Source: Myxococcus eversor (GTDB lineage Bacteria; Myxococcota; Myxococcia; Myxococcales; Myxococcaceae). From it: a stretch of 64,000 nucleotides of DNA. Within the stretch, counting starts at the first letter, position 1. Every line of letters starts with the position of its first letter. Both the position numbers and the translations under genes were made by a program. Location: contig NZ_JAAIXY010000005.1 of NCBI RefSeq assembly GCF_010894455.1, forward strand, positions 186,001-250,000, read 5' to 3'. Shown in pieces: positions 52,806 to 61,752 of this stretch. The notes beneath the pieces were generated by a model, which saw only the letters and a list, made by a program, of their open reading frames with translations, was not told where the DNA came from and ran no database searches.

Positions 52806-55511
52806 ATGACAGCTCGTTTCGCGCCGCCCGTTGAACGGAGCGCGTTGCTCCTTGCCCTCTTCCTTGTCGCTGCCTGCGGAGACAGCACCGAGCCCGCGAG
52901 CAAGTCGCTCCGCGTCACGCCGGCGACGGCCACGGTGGCCGTGGGCGCGACGACGCGCCTGGTGGCTGAGCTGGTCGAAGCCAACGGTACCTCCTCGCCC
53001 GCGGGGTCCGCGGTGACGTGGGCGTCGGGCAATGCGGCGGTCGCCAGCGTCGCGAAGCAGTCGGATGGAAGCGTCACGGTGACGGGCGCCAGCCCGGGCA
53101 CGACGCAAATCACCTCCACGGTGGACGGCCGCTCCGCCAAGGCCACGGTGACGGTGACGGCTGCCACCGTCACGCTCGTGTCGATTGCCGTGACTCCGGC
53201 CGCCCCCTCGATTGCCGCCGGGACGACGCGGCAGTTCACCGCGACGGGCACGTACAGCGATGCCACGACGCAGGACCTGACGGCGACGGTGACCTGGGCT
53301 TCGTCGAGTGAAGCCACGGCGACGGTGAGCCAGGGTCTGGCGACCGGCGTCGCGGCCGGCACGACGACCATCAGCGCGACCTCCGGCTCCGTGTCGGGCT
53401 CCACGACGCTGACGGTGACGACGGCGACGCTGGTGTCCATCGCCGTGACTCCGGCCGCCCCCTCGATTGCCGCCGGGACGACGCGGCAGTTCACCGCGAC
53501 GGGCACGTACAGCAATGCCACGACGCAGGACCTGACGGCGACGGTGACCTGGGCTTCGTCGAGTGAAGCCACGGCGACGGTGAGCCAGGGTCTGGCGACC
53601 GGCGTCGCGGCCGGCACGACGACCATCAGCGCGACCTCCGGCTCTGTGTCGGGCTCCACGACGCTGACGGTGACGACGGCGACGCTGGTGTCCATCGCCG
53701 TGACTCCGACCAACCCCTCGATTGCCGCCGGGACGACACAGCAGTTCACCGCGACGGGCACGTACAGCAATGCCACGACGCAGAACCTGACGGCGACGGT
53801 GACCTGGGCCTCGTCGAGCCCGAGTGTGGCGACCGTGAGCAATGCGGCGGGCAGCCAGGGTCTGTCGACGGGCGCGGGCGTGGGCACCACGACGGTCAGC
53901 GCGACCTCGGGCGCGGTCTCCGGTTCCACGACGCTGACGGTGACGCCGGCGACGCTGATGTCCATCGCCGTGACTCCGACCACCCCCTCGATTGCCGCTG
54001 GGACGACGCAGCAGTTCACCGCGACGGGGACGTACAGCAATGCCACGACGCAGGACCTGACGGCGACGGTGACCTGGGCCTCGTCGAGCCCGAGCGTGGC
54101 GACCGTGAGCAATGCGGCGGGCAGCCAGGGTCTGGCGACGGGCGCGGGCCTGGGCACCACGACGGTCAGCGCGACCTCGGGCGCGGTCTCCGGTTCCACG
54201 ACGCTGACGGTGGCGCCGGCGACGCTGGTCTCCATTGCCGTGACTCCGACCGACCCCTCGATTGCCGCTGGGCGGACGCAGCAGCTCACGGCCACGGGCA
54301 CGTACTCCGATGAGACGACGCAGGACGTGACGGCGACGGTGACCTGGGCTTCGTCGAGCCCGAGCGTGGCGACCGTGAGCAACGCGGCGGGCAGCCAGGG
54401 GCTTACGACGGGCGCGGGCGTGGGCACCACGACGGTCAGCGCGACCTCGGGTGCGGTGTCGGGCTCGACGACGCTGACGGTGACGCCGGCGACGCTGGTC
54501 TCCATTGCCGTGGCTCCGACCAACCCCTCGATTTTCGCTGGGGCGACGCAGCAGTTCACCGCCACGGGCACATACTCGGATGAGACGACGCAGGACCTGA
54601 CGGCGACGGTGACCTGGGCCTCCTCGAGCCCGAGCGTCGCGACAGTGAGCAACGCGGCGGGCAGCCGGGGTCTCGCCACGGGCGTCAGCGTCGGCACCAC
54701 GACGGTCAGCGCGACCTCGGGGGCGGTGACGGGCTCGACGACGCTGACGGTGGCGGTGCCCACGCTGGTGTCCATTGCCGTGACTCCGGCCACCCCGACG
54801 ATTGCCGCTGGGACGACGCAGCAGTTCACGGCCATGGGCATGTACTCGGATGGCTCGTCGCAGGACCTGTCGGCGACGGCGACGTGGGCCTCCTCGAACA
54901 CCCCCAGCGCGACGGTGAGCAACGCCGCGGGAAGCGTGGGCCTGGCGACCGGCGTCAGCGCTGGCACCACGAGCATCAGCGCGACGGTGGACTCGGTGTC
55001 CGGCGCGACGACGCTGACCATCAGCGCCTGCCACATCACCCTCAACGAGGTGTCCGTGGCCGGGACTGGCGGGGCCTCGGACGAGTTCGTCGAGCTCTAC
55101 AACGGGTGCTCCTTCCCGATTGACCTGAAGGGTTGGAAGCTCGTGTACCGGTCCGCCGGGGGAACGGCCGACGTCAACCTGTCTTCGTTCACGGCCGCGA
55201 CGGTGCTCGCGCCGGCTGGGTTCCGGCTCTACACCGGTTCGCAGTACACGGGGAGCGTGGCGGGCGATGGGACGATGGCCTCCGCCCTCGCCGCCGCCGG
55301 CGGTGGCCTGGCTTTGCGCGATGGCTCCAACACCGTCCGCGACTCCATGGGCTTTGGGACGGCGACGAATGCCTTTGTCGAGGGCACCGCCGTCGCGGCC
55401 CCCTCCTCCGGGAACTCGGCCAGCCGGTATCCGGCGGACGGAACGGACACCGACAACAACCTGGCGGACTTCCACGTCGTGGCCCGGACGCCCAAGGCCG
55501 CGAACCTCTGA
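52806..55511 (+). CDS. Bacterial Ig-repeat lipoprotein with lamin-tail domain
   Basis: 901 residues. Lipoprotein signal (lipobox VAAC), then one divergent Big_2-like domain, then seven near-identical Ig-like repeats ('SIAVTPTNPSIAAGTTQQF', 'TVTWASSSPSVATVSNAAG', 'TTTVSATSGAVSGSTTLTV'). The C-terminal 160 residues are a lamin-tail domain ('ITLNEVSVAGTGGASDEF', 'VELYNGCSFPIDLKGWKLV'). It resembles an intimin/invasin-style rod with a binding tip, held by a lipid anchor. GAGG lies upstream of the ATG. It is followed by a strong terminator. Third lamin-tail lipoprotein in the window. Confidence 0.94.
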   Translation: MTARFAPPVERSALLLALFLVAACGDSTEPASKSLRVTPATATVAVGATTRLVAELVEANGTSSPAGSAVTWASGNAAVASVAKQSDGSVTVTGASPGTTQITSTVDGRSAKATVTVTAATVTLVSIAVTPAAPSIAAGTTRQFTATGTYSDATTQDLTATVTWASSSEATATVSQGLATGVAAGTTTISATSGSVSGSTTLTVTTATLVSIAVTPAAPSIAAGTTRQFTATGTYSNATTQDLTATVTWASSSEATATVSQGLATGVAAGTTTISATSGSVSGSTTLTVTTATLVSIAVTPTNPSIAAGTTQQFTATGTYSNATTQNLTATVTWASSSPSVATVSNAAGSQGLSTGAGVGTTTVSATSGAVSGSTTLTVTPATLMSIAVTPTTPSIAAGTTQQFTATGTYSNATTQDLTATVTWASSSPSVATVSNAAGSQGLATGAGLGTTTVSATSGAVSGSTTLTVAPATLVSIAVTPTDPSIAAGRTQQLTATGTYSDETTQDVTATVTWASSSPSVATVSNAAGSQGLTTGAGVGTTTVSATSGAVSGSTTLTVTPATLVSIAVAPTNPSIFAGATQQFTATGTYSDETTQDLTATVTWASSSPSVATVSNAAGSRGLATGVSVGTTTVSATSGAVTGSTTLTVAVPTLVSIAVTPATPTIAAGTTQQFTAMGMYSDGSSQDLSATATWASSNTPSATVSNAAGSVGLATGVSAGTTSISATVDSVSGATTLTISACHITLNEVSVAGTGGASDEFVELYNGCSFPIDLKGWKLVYRSAGGTADVNLSSFTAATVLAPAGFRLYTGSQYTGSVAGDGTMASALAAAGGGLALRDGSNTVRDSMGFGTATNAFVEGTAVAAPSSGNSASRYPADGTDTDNNLADFHVVARTPKAANL
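53169..55028 (+). repeat. Seven tandem Ig-repeat units, 255 or 270 bp
   Basis: Landmark 'GTGACTCCG' copies at 53190, 53445, 53700, 53970, 54240, (54510, one base changed) and 54780 give spacings of 255, 255, 270, 270, 270 and 270. The first two units lack five codons in 'ATVSNAAGSQGL'. The first and second units are almost identical, so the array probably grew by recent duplication. Confidence 0.9.
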
Positions 55512-55556
55512 GCCTCATGAGGTCATTCGCCATCCTGGGCGCATGACCCGGTTCCA

Positions 55557-55603
55557 CCGGCCCCGTCCTCCCGCCCCGTCTCCACGGGCGGGGACGGGGC
55601 CGG
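55557..55603 (+). terminator. Very strong hairpin terminator
   Basis: Perfect 12-bp outer stem CCGGCCCCGTCC/GGACGGGGCCGG with a nested CCCGCCC/GGGCGGG stem, 46 bases after the Ig-repeat gene. Confidence 0.8.
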
Positions 55604-55817
55604 GTTGCTTCCGTCGAGCCGCCTCTCGCGCTCCGGCGCTGCCCCGCACCGCACGTCCGCACAGCGGCTCTCCATGCGCTGTCACCGCGCCGGCTTCTCT
55701 GTCTGGCAATGCAAGACAGGGTGACCCCTGCCGGGCTTCGTTGACGCGGGCAGGGCTCCATCCCCAGCGCCCAGGGGTTGAGTGACATGGCTGGCGTGTG
55801 GGCCCTGCTCCTGAGCC

Positions 55818-55982
55818 ATGAACCTGCAGCGCTTCCGCGCCGCGGAGCCCGAGGAGCAGTTCGGCATCCCCACGCCCCCGGACGATGACGTCTTGTCTCC
55901 TGGTGGTCCGGTGGGTGAAGACGGCGCGGTGGTGCGCAACCTGCTGACGCCGTGGTCTCGCGTGCTGACGTCCTGGCGGTAG
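55818..55982 (+). other. Possible 54-aa reading frame
   Basis: Frame 'MNLQRFRAAEPEEQFGIPTP' to 'LLTPWSRVLTSWR' has myxobacterial codon bias but no clear ribosome site or match. It may be a gene fragment. The rest of the gap 55512-56021 holds only the terminator. Confidence 0.3.
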
Positions 55983-56021
55983 GGCCTCGTCATCGAGGCC
56001 CTGACCGCCAGGGGTGCTGAA

Positions 56022-56306
56022 TCAGCTCTCCAGCGCGGAGGCCTGGGCCTCCGCACTGCAAACCAGCGACTCCTCGGAGAACTGCTCGACCATGTCCGCT
56101 TCGTCCGTGGGCTCATCGAGTGTTTCGGGCTCGCACAGCCCCGCTGCCCGACAGGTCGTCGTGAAGAGGCCCTCGCTACAAAGCCTGTTGCACGTGCTCG
56201 GGCCGAAACAGACCTCGCTGCGCGGTGGCGGGAGCGCGGATGCGGCGGTGGGTGCAAAGGTGAGGACGACGGAAGCCGCTAGAAAGCGTCGCAGATACTT
56301 GCCCAT
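56022..56306 (-). CDS. Small secreted Cys-containing protein
   Basis: 94 residues; the ATG at 56306 has GGAGGAG close upstream. Sec signal ending 'PTAASA'. The mature part has six cysteines ('EVCFGPSTCNRLCSEG', 'TTTCRAAGLCEPE', 'LVCSAEA') in a compact pattern that probably forms three disulphides, then an acidic tail 'DEPTDEADMVEQFSEE'. No family recognised. It lies downstream of the dienelactone-hydrolase-like gene on the same strand, 271 bases away. Confidence 0.75.
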   Translation of the reverse strand: MGKYLRRFLAASVVLTFAPTAASALPPPRSEVCFGPSTCNRLCSEGLFTTTCRAAGLCEPETLDEPTDEADMVEQFSEESLVCSAEAQASALES

Positions 56307-56577
56307 GACTCCTCCAGTGGTGGTGTGAAGCCTGGCCACGGTGATTCGAGCGAGCCTGCAAGTAATATGGGAACCCCATCGCGCCAGCGCGTTTCAATAC
56401 AGGCCGTGCGTTGTCTCCACGGCCATGGCCTGCATCCGCTCCCAGTCGATGCCCACGTCATGGGGCCGGCGCGCCGTTGCCGCACTGGGTGGACAGCGGG
56501 AACTCCCGCCGCCGGTGGCGCGGGTAGCGCCCGATGCGCTCCTGGGACGGGCCATCGCTGGGCGCCGTGTCGGTTGG

Positions 56578-57483
56578 CTAGTTGTCGCGGAAGAACGCGA
56601 TGCTCCGCTGGAGCGCTTCCGGTACCGAGCTGAAGTGGTCGCCGGGCACCATGTGCGCCTGTACGTCCAGCCCGGCCCTTCCTGCCTCCTGGGCTGTCTC
56701 CTCGGACGTCGAGCGGAAGAAGGGTTCCTCGCTGCCGAAGTAGAGCCGGGTGGGGCACTTGAAGCTGGTGGCGAAGTCCACCGGGGAGCGCATCGCGAAC
56801 TCGCGCGCATTCGTCATTTCGAAGGGAACGATGTCCTCGCGCCCGACGATGAAGCTCTTCTGCTGAGGGGAGCCCGAGAGCGACGCGGCCGCCCGGAAAG
56901 CGCGGGAGGTCTGGGCCGCGAGCAGGGCCAGGGTTCCTCCAACGCTGTGCCCGGACACGTAGAGCCGGGACGGGTCCACGCCCGGAAGGCGGGAGAGCGC
57001 GGCGGCCGCGGCGAGCACGTCGTCCACCTCGTCGTAGAAGAAGGTGAAGGTGCCCGGCTGACCGTTCTCTCCGCGCAGCAGGGGCATCATCACCACGAAG
57101 CCCGCCTCTCGGAAGGGGCTCGACATCTCCCAGTCCTCCTCTCCGAAGGCAAAGCCTCCGTGCAGGAAGAGCACCGCGGGATGCTTCTTGCCGTCTTGAG
57201 GAACCGGGCTGACGTAAGCGGTGAGGTCCAGGCCACCCGAGCGGTAGGTCACCACGGTTGCGCCCTTGGGCGTCAGGCCCGCCTCTCCCTCTTGAGGGGC
57301 AGGGCCCCGCCAAAGCAGCTTCGTCTTGAAGCCGCTTCGCGCCAGGGCGTAGTCCTTCGCCAGGGCGGAGTCCTCACGGACGGTTGTGGTTGCGGGGAGG
57401 GTGCGGCAGCCCGTGGCGAGTGTCACGAGCGCGGCCACGAGCAGGAACCGCGAACAGGGGCGGGCGAATGGGAGTGTGTGCAT
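56578..57483 (-). CDS. Alpha/beta-hydrolase lipoprotein (dienelactone/prolyl-peptidase type)
   Basis: 301 residues with lipoprotein signal (lipobox ATGC). 'HPAVLFLHGGFAFG' (oxyanion HGG), 'VYVSGHSVGGTLAL'-type elbow (here 'LYVSGHSVGGTLALLAA') with the nucleophile Ser, 'RLYFGSEEPFF' carrying the likely acid, and 'VPGDHFSSVP' with the catalytic His. It fits the S9/dienelactone hydrolase class: an esterase or peptidase bound to the envelope. Substrate unknown. The stretch between its stop and the small Cys protein also contains short degraded coding scraps. Confidence 0.92.
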   Translation of the reverse strand: MHTLPFARPCSRFLLVAALVTLATGCRTLPATTTVREDSALAKDYALARSGFKTKLLWRGPAPQEGEAGLTPKGATVVTYRSGGLDLTAYVSPVPQDGKKHPAVLFLHGGFAFGEEDWEMSSPFREAGFVVMMPLLRGENGQPGTFTFFYDEVDDVLAAAAALSRLPGVDPSRLYVSGHSVGGTLALLAAQTSRAFRAAASLSGSPQQKSFIVGREDIVPFEMTNAREFAMRSPVDFATSFKCPTRLYFGSEEPFFRSTSEETAQEAGRAGLDVQAHMVPGDHFSSVPEALQRSIAFFRDN

Positions 57484-57626
57484 GGATTGGATTCAAAGTC
57501 CTAGCAGAAGGTATTCGAAATGGGGGGGATGTTCCCCCAGGCAGTCGCGCCGATGCGAGCGGTGCCGATGGGGACGGGCCTCGAACGGCTCGCCCACGGC
57601 ACGCTGGAGGGGCAGGGCGCTCCCTC

Positions 57627-57780
57627 TTCCGGCTGGCGCGAGCCGGAGCGCTCGCGGCGAAGGAACTCGACATTCCGCGGAGAGCTGCGTTCGACGCCAC
57701 GGATGCAGAAGCGCTGCAGCGCTTTTTGGAGAGCTGCCGACGCCCATCGACCACGTATTGGTGACCGCGGTGCACCGGAA
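57627..57780 (+). pseudogene. Short-chain dehydrogenase N-terminal remnant
   Basis: 'ALAAKELDIPRRAAFDATDA' and 'EALQRFLES' in one frame, then 'LPTPIDHVLVTA' in another, match the strand-3/NAG region of SDRs ('AFDATD...LPxPIDHVLVTAG'). One base is missing at the join. The sequence then stops where the opposite-strand Cys-rich gene ends. This is all that can be named in the 309-base gap 57484-57792. Confidence 0.6.
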
Positions 57781-57792
57781 AGACGAGGGCCG

Positions 57793-59076
57793 CTACATGC
57801 AAGCCCCGCCGACCGTGACATCGGCCGGCTTCCAGCACGTCTTGTTGGGACCGCAGCCGTTGCAATGGCCACCGTCGATGGGCCAGCAGGACGTGCTCGA
57901 ATCCGAGATGCCGCAGCCCAGCGTCGCGCCCATCTTGCACACGAAGCCCGGCGCACACTTCGTCACTCCGGGAGTGCAGGGCGTCCCACCGCAGGCGCCA
58001 CACGCGGCGGTGCCGCAGGCGTCGCAGTAGTCGACGTTGTCATCGGCCTCGCACGACTCGCTGCCCGCGTGACACGACGACTTCCCGGGCACCGTGAAGC
58101 CGGACTGGCAGGTGTCGGGTGTCGTGTTGCACGCATGCGTGACATAGCCCTCGTCCTTCGAGCCATCGCAGTTGTCGTCGATGCCGTTGCAGCTCGTGTC
58201 GGGCTGCGGAGACACCAATTGCGTGCAGACCGGGTCCACGCCCGTGCAGCTCAGGACGCCCTTCGCGCAGGGCCCCTGCTTTCCAGGAACGGTGCAGGCC
58301 GCGCCTGGCGTGCACGGCGGCTTGCAGACGCCCCCACTGCACGACAGCCCGTTGCAGCACTGCGCGCTGCTGCTGCACGAAGCGCCCTTGGCCGTGCACG
58401 CGGCGCAGGACCCGCCGAGACACACGTTGCCGCTGGAGCACGCAGGCGCGGCGTTGCAGCACCCCTGTCCCTGTGCGCCGCAGGTCGTCGTACACAAGCC
58501 GGCCGAGCAGTTCTTGCCGAAGTCACATGCGTTCCCCGACACACAGCAATCGGCACCGGAGGTTCCGCAGGGCACGACCAGCCGGACCACGGGGCTCGTC
58601 GAGGACTTGCACCCGGTCATCACCGCGGCGCCACCTTGCTGGAGCTCCGTGTTGATGCAGGTGTCGGTATCGGCGCCCGTATCGAACGAGACGAGCTCCT
58701 GGTTGCCCGGCCCCACGACCTTCACTCGTGCGATCAGCGTGCGGCCCGCGCCCGCGGACCAGTACTGGGACGCCGCCGGAATGACGACGTCGGACGCGGC
58801 GAAGGAGTACCAGCTCTCACCCGCGTTATCGACGTATGGCGTCGTGCCCGTCAGGATGGGCGCGTGTGGAATCACGTCGAACGTGCCCGAGACGTTGTTC
58901 TTGACGAGCGGCCGGACCTCGGCGCTCGGCACGTTGTAATAGAACCCCTCGAACGCCACGTTCGTGGCCTTGCTGTCGACGACCTGATTGTCGCGGGGAT
59001 AGTTGAGACACCCATTCGTACAGGCGGCGAGACAAACGACGACGAGCAGCGCCCACTGCCCCTGCTTCCGAGCCAT
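57793..59076 (-). CDS. Cys-rich lipoprotein with MopE-like motif
   Basis: 427 residues from the ATG at 59076 (AGGAGG upstream; lipobox LAAC). The first 170 residues are a beta-type domain ('VAFEGFYYNVPSAEVRPLV', 'SFAASDVVIPAASQYW'). The rest has over 40 cysteines in EGF/knottin-like spacing ('CCVSGNACDFGKNCSAGLC', 'CTAKGASCSSSAQCCNG'). One 'SCNGIDDNCDGSKDEG' box is the putative metal-binding motif of MopE and many myxobacterial surface proteins. Probably a disulphide-rich surface protein. A strong terminator lies between it and the calpain gene upstream. Confidence 0.85.
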   Translation of the reverse strand: MARKQGQWALLVVVCLAACTNGCLNYPRDNQVVDSKATNVAFEGFYYNVPSAEVRPLVKNNVSGTFDVIPHAPILTGTTPYVDNAGESWYSFAASDVVIPAASQYWSAGAGRTLIARVKVVGPGNQELVSFDTGADTDTCINTELQQGGAAVMTGCKSSTSPVVRLVVPCGTSGADCCVSGNACDFGKNCSAGLCTTTCGAQGQGCCNAAPACSSGNVCLGGSCAACTAKGASCSSSAQCCNGLSCSGGVCKPPCTPGAACTVPGKQGPCAKGVLSCTGVDPVCTQLVSPQPDTSCNGIDDNCDGSKDEGYVTHACNTTPDTCQSGFTVPGKSSCHAGSESCEADDNVDYCDACGTAACGACGGTPCTPGVTKCAPGFVCKMGATLGCGISDSSTSCWPIDGGHCNGCGPNKTCWKPADVTVGGACM

Positions 59077-59137
59077 GATGCCTCCTGAGACCGGGAGCAC
59101 GTGACTCCCCGAAAAAGAACGACGCGCACACCGGATA

Positions 59138-59161
59138 TTCCCCGGCGATTTCGCCGGGGAA
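59138..59161 (-). terminator. Hairpin terminator of the calpain-like gene
   Basis: Perfect 10-bp stem TTCCCCGGCG/CGCCGGGGAA with a 4-base loop ATTT, 49 bases past the stop of the upstream minus-strand gene. Confidence 0.75.
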
Positions 59162-59210
59162 CTCCCCACCGCGGCGCCCGAACGTCACGGGCGTCGCGTG
59201 ACCTGGAGCG

Positions 59211-60902
59211 TCAAGGCAGGTCCCACCGTCCCGCCCCTCCCAGGAGGAAGTAGATCTGCGTGTAGTCGCGCAGCTCGACCTCGAAGCCATAGGGGTTGCG
59301 CAGCACGATGCCCACGGGTTTGCCGGTGCGGTCGGTCACCACGCGGTCGATCATGAGGATGTGCGCACCCCGCCGCCACGAGTTCGCATCGAGCGTCGCG
59401 GTGTCGCTCACGTTGGGCACGGACCCCGTCACGAGCGCCGCTCCCTGGGCGCGCTGCTGCTGGACCCAGGCCAGGAAGGCGTCCACGCCCAGGTTGCGCG
59501 CCGTCATGATGGGGCCGCTCGGCGAACCGTTCGCGAGCCACCCGAGCACGTCCTCCTTCGTCACCCCATCGGCGTAGCTCCAGTGGGTGATGGTGAGGTT
59601 GATGTGCCCGCCGCCGGGCTTGTTGATTTCGAGGGTGCCGTCACCGGTGTCGATGGCCGAATAGTCGGCGGAGTCGGACCGCATGATGGCGTAGGCCTTC
59701 TCCACGATGGGCACCCACAGCGCGCCCGTGCTCCCGAGCTTCGCGTACTGGAGCCCGTTGGTCGCGCTGTTCACCCAGAGGTCTCCATCGACGCGGACAT
59801 AGACAGGGTCTCCGTCGCGATAGAAGCGCACCGCGTAGGAGCCGTCACCGAGCGCCACCACCATGTTCCGGATGAACTCGGGGTCCGAGTTCGCGATGGC
59901 CGAGAGGGCCGCGACGAAGTAGCAGTCTCCGACGGTGCCCTGGAAGATGTCGTTCTTGCCAGGGCCACTCGGGCCGAAGAGCGGGCTGCCACTGTAGTCC
60001 TGCTTGACGAGGGTGAAGCCCGAGTCGCCCGAGAACGACGTCGGGTCCAGGAGCTCCTCGCCCAGGGGGTCGAGGCCCACCGGCGTCGACGTCCCTCCGC
60101 CGTTGTAGCTCACATGATGGAACGCCGAGACGACGTGCACATAGCCCAGGGAGAGCTCGAGCGCCGACAGGTCGAGGAAGCTGTCCGTGGCGTCCCCCCA
60201 GTAGGAGTCCCACTGGTTGCCGCCGGTGATGATGTCTGCGCCGAGTCCCACGGTGATGAGTGTGTCCTGCCCATTGTCGCCATACAGCAGGTCATTGCCC
60301 GACCCCCCGTTGAGCAGGTCTGCATCATCACCGCCGTGCATCTCATCGTTCCCGCCGTGGCCGTAGAGCGTGTCGCGCCCCGTCCCTCCGTACAGGATGT
60401 CACTGCCACCCGAGCCCCAGAGCACGTCCGCGCCCGCGTTGCCGTTGAGCGTGTCGACACCCAGGTCGCCCGTCAGGAAGTCGTCGCCGCTCCCGCCGTT
60501 GAGCACGTCGTCACCGTTGCCACCGTTCGCGGTACAGGGCAGGGCGGTGTTGTTGGTGAACGTGTCGTTGCCGTCACCCCCGGAGAAGGAGATGGAGGTG
60601 ATGGCGGAGCCGAACAGGGGGTTCAGCCAGTAGACGCTGCTCGTGCCATTGAGCGTGACGATGATGCTGGTGGGGTCGTTCGGGTAGTAGCTCACGGCGG
60701 CCGTGTCGGCGCTGGCAGTGCCGGTGATGACGACCTTCGTGCCGGTGCCATCGAGACCGATGAGGCTGGCGTGAGACATGGCCAGGGCGTCGTCCGGCAC
60801 GGGCGCGGAGCCCTCCAGTTCCTCCGGCGTGGGTGGCAATCCACAAGCGAGCAGCGCCGTGAATGAGAGCAATGGCAACCAGGGCCTCGAATGACGACTC
60901 AT
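59211..60902 (-). CDS. Calpain-like cysteine protease lipoprotein with RTX repeats
   Basis: 563 residues; AGGAG before the ATG; lipobox LLAC. Residues about 105-220 are Ca2+-binding RTX nonapeptides ('GGNGDDVLNGGSGDDFL', 'GGTGRDTLYGHGGNDEM'). The C-terminal part is a calpain (C2) core: 'DIFQGTVGDCYFVAALSAI' (Cys327), 'RRGAHILMIDRV' (His514) and 'VLRNPYGFEV' (Asn536). The family cuts proteins in a Ca2+-dependent way. Joining RTX repeats, which fold on meeting external calcium, would switch the enzyme on outside the cell. Role in predation or matrix turnover is inferred. Confidence 0.9.
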   Translation of the reverse strand: MSRHSRPWLPLLSFTALLACGLPPTPEELEGSAPVPDDALAMSHASLIGLDGTGTKVVITGTASADTAAVSYYPNDPTSIIVTLNGTSSVYWLNPLFGSAITSISFSGGDGNDTFTNNTALPCTANGGNGDDVLNGGSGDDFLTGDLGVDTLNGNAGADVLWGSGGSDILYGGTGRDTLYGHGGNDEMHGGDDADLLNGGSGNDLLYGDNGQDTLITVGLGADIITGGNQWDSYWGDATDSFLDLSALELSLGYVHVVSAFHHVSYNGGGTSTPVGLDPLGEELLDPTSFSGDSGFTLVKQDYSGSPLFGPSGPGKNDIFQGTVGDCYFVAALSAIANSDPEFIRNMVVALGDGSYAVRFYRDGDPVYVRVDGDLWVNSATNGLQYAKLGSTGALWVPIVEKAYAIMRSDSADYSAIDTGDGTLEINKPGGGHINLTITHWSYADGVTKEDVLGWLANGSPSGPIMTARNLGVDAFLAWVQQQRAQGAALVTGSVPNVSDTATLDANSWRRGAHILMIDRVVTDRTGKPVGIVLRNPYGFEVELRDYTQIYFLLGGAGRWDLP

Positions 60903-61314
60903 GAGATGGACTCCTCGCGTTCAGGTCCGAAACATCGACAGGGCGGCTGTCGACACATGGCTCATTCAAGAACCCAGCCAATCCCTGCACATGCGCGCCG
61001 GCGTCCCCGCACCGGCGTGTTTCGAGCAGTTGTTGCAGGGCCTGCAAACGTTGCACGGAGCTCCGCCAGGCGGCCTTGCAGGTCTTGCACGAAGATTCCG
61101 GGTGCGAGGTCGTTTCCCGCCTCACGCACCAGACTCCCTCTGCCGTCAAGGGCCCCGGCCCCTGGGGAGGCAGGAAGCTCGAGCGACACGTCGGAGGACT
61201 CTCGCTCGCGCGCGCAAGGCCCACTCCCTGCGCTCCCGGGGATGGCGCGAGGAGCCTCCAGACTGGGCGAGCGACATCTTCGGTGTGCTCCCGCTGGCCG
61301 AATGCGGCCAGGGG
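60903..61314. other. Intergenic, nothing recognised
   Basis: Part of an 850-base gap with no gene. Codon-biased scraps exist on both strands but none matches a known protein. Together with the transposase scrap at 61315-61480 it looks like decayed DNA. Confidence 0.4.
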
Positions 61315-61480
61315 AGGCCCCCGCGCCGGGGCCAGTCTCGCACCTGACGTTGGGCAGGCCCAGGTGCTCCAGAACTGCTCGCACCCCTCCGGCCTCCTTC
61401 ACGTACGCCAGTACTTGCTGCCTCCACGCCTCATGCATGCGAACCCGTCGCCGTCGAACGTCCTGCGGAGCAACCCGGCC
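61315..61480 (-). mobile_element. Transposase C-terminal remnant (IS91/IS801-like)
   Basis: 'QQVLAYVKEAGGVRAVLEHLG' region shortened: it ends 'AVLEHLGLPNVRCETGPGAG', the same kind of ending as at 52150-52262, with shared DNA GGCCCAGGT(A/G)CTCCAGA. The start of the transposase and both ends of the element are missing. The rest of the gap to 61752 shows nothing. Confidence 0.5.
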
Positions 61481-61752
61481 CAGTCCATTCGCGGTGTCCT
61501 CTTTCTTCATCCGCTCCTTGCTGGCCGCTGCCTCAAGCCCCGCGCTTGCCTCCTGCGTGCCTGCTTGAGGATGCAAGAAATGGCCGCGGTTTGGCGCCTG
61601 ACCCGGCGGTGGGATGCTTCCTGTCCCCGGACCCCTCCATCCCGTCGCCGTTCAAGAGTCAGTCACATGGGCCCTACATCGGGTGACAGTTCGACGCCTG
61701 GGCCATCGAGGCCCGCCTCCAGGCGGCACAAGCGACCTCCTGCGAACCCCGC

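Noticed and set aside
52775..55475. Two long frames (756 and 895 codons) opposite the Ig-repeat gene
   Set aside because: They repeat with the same period as the sense repeats and show no start signal or domain; a by-product of the repeated sequence.
56394..56577. Codon-biased scrap ending 'ERMQAMAVETTHGLY' between two genes
   Set aside because: Too short and without match or ribosome site to be called a gene or assigned to a family.
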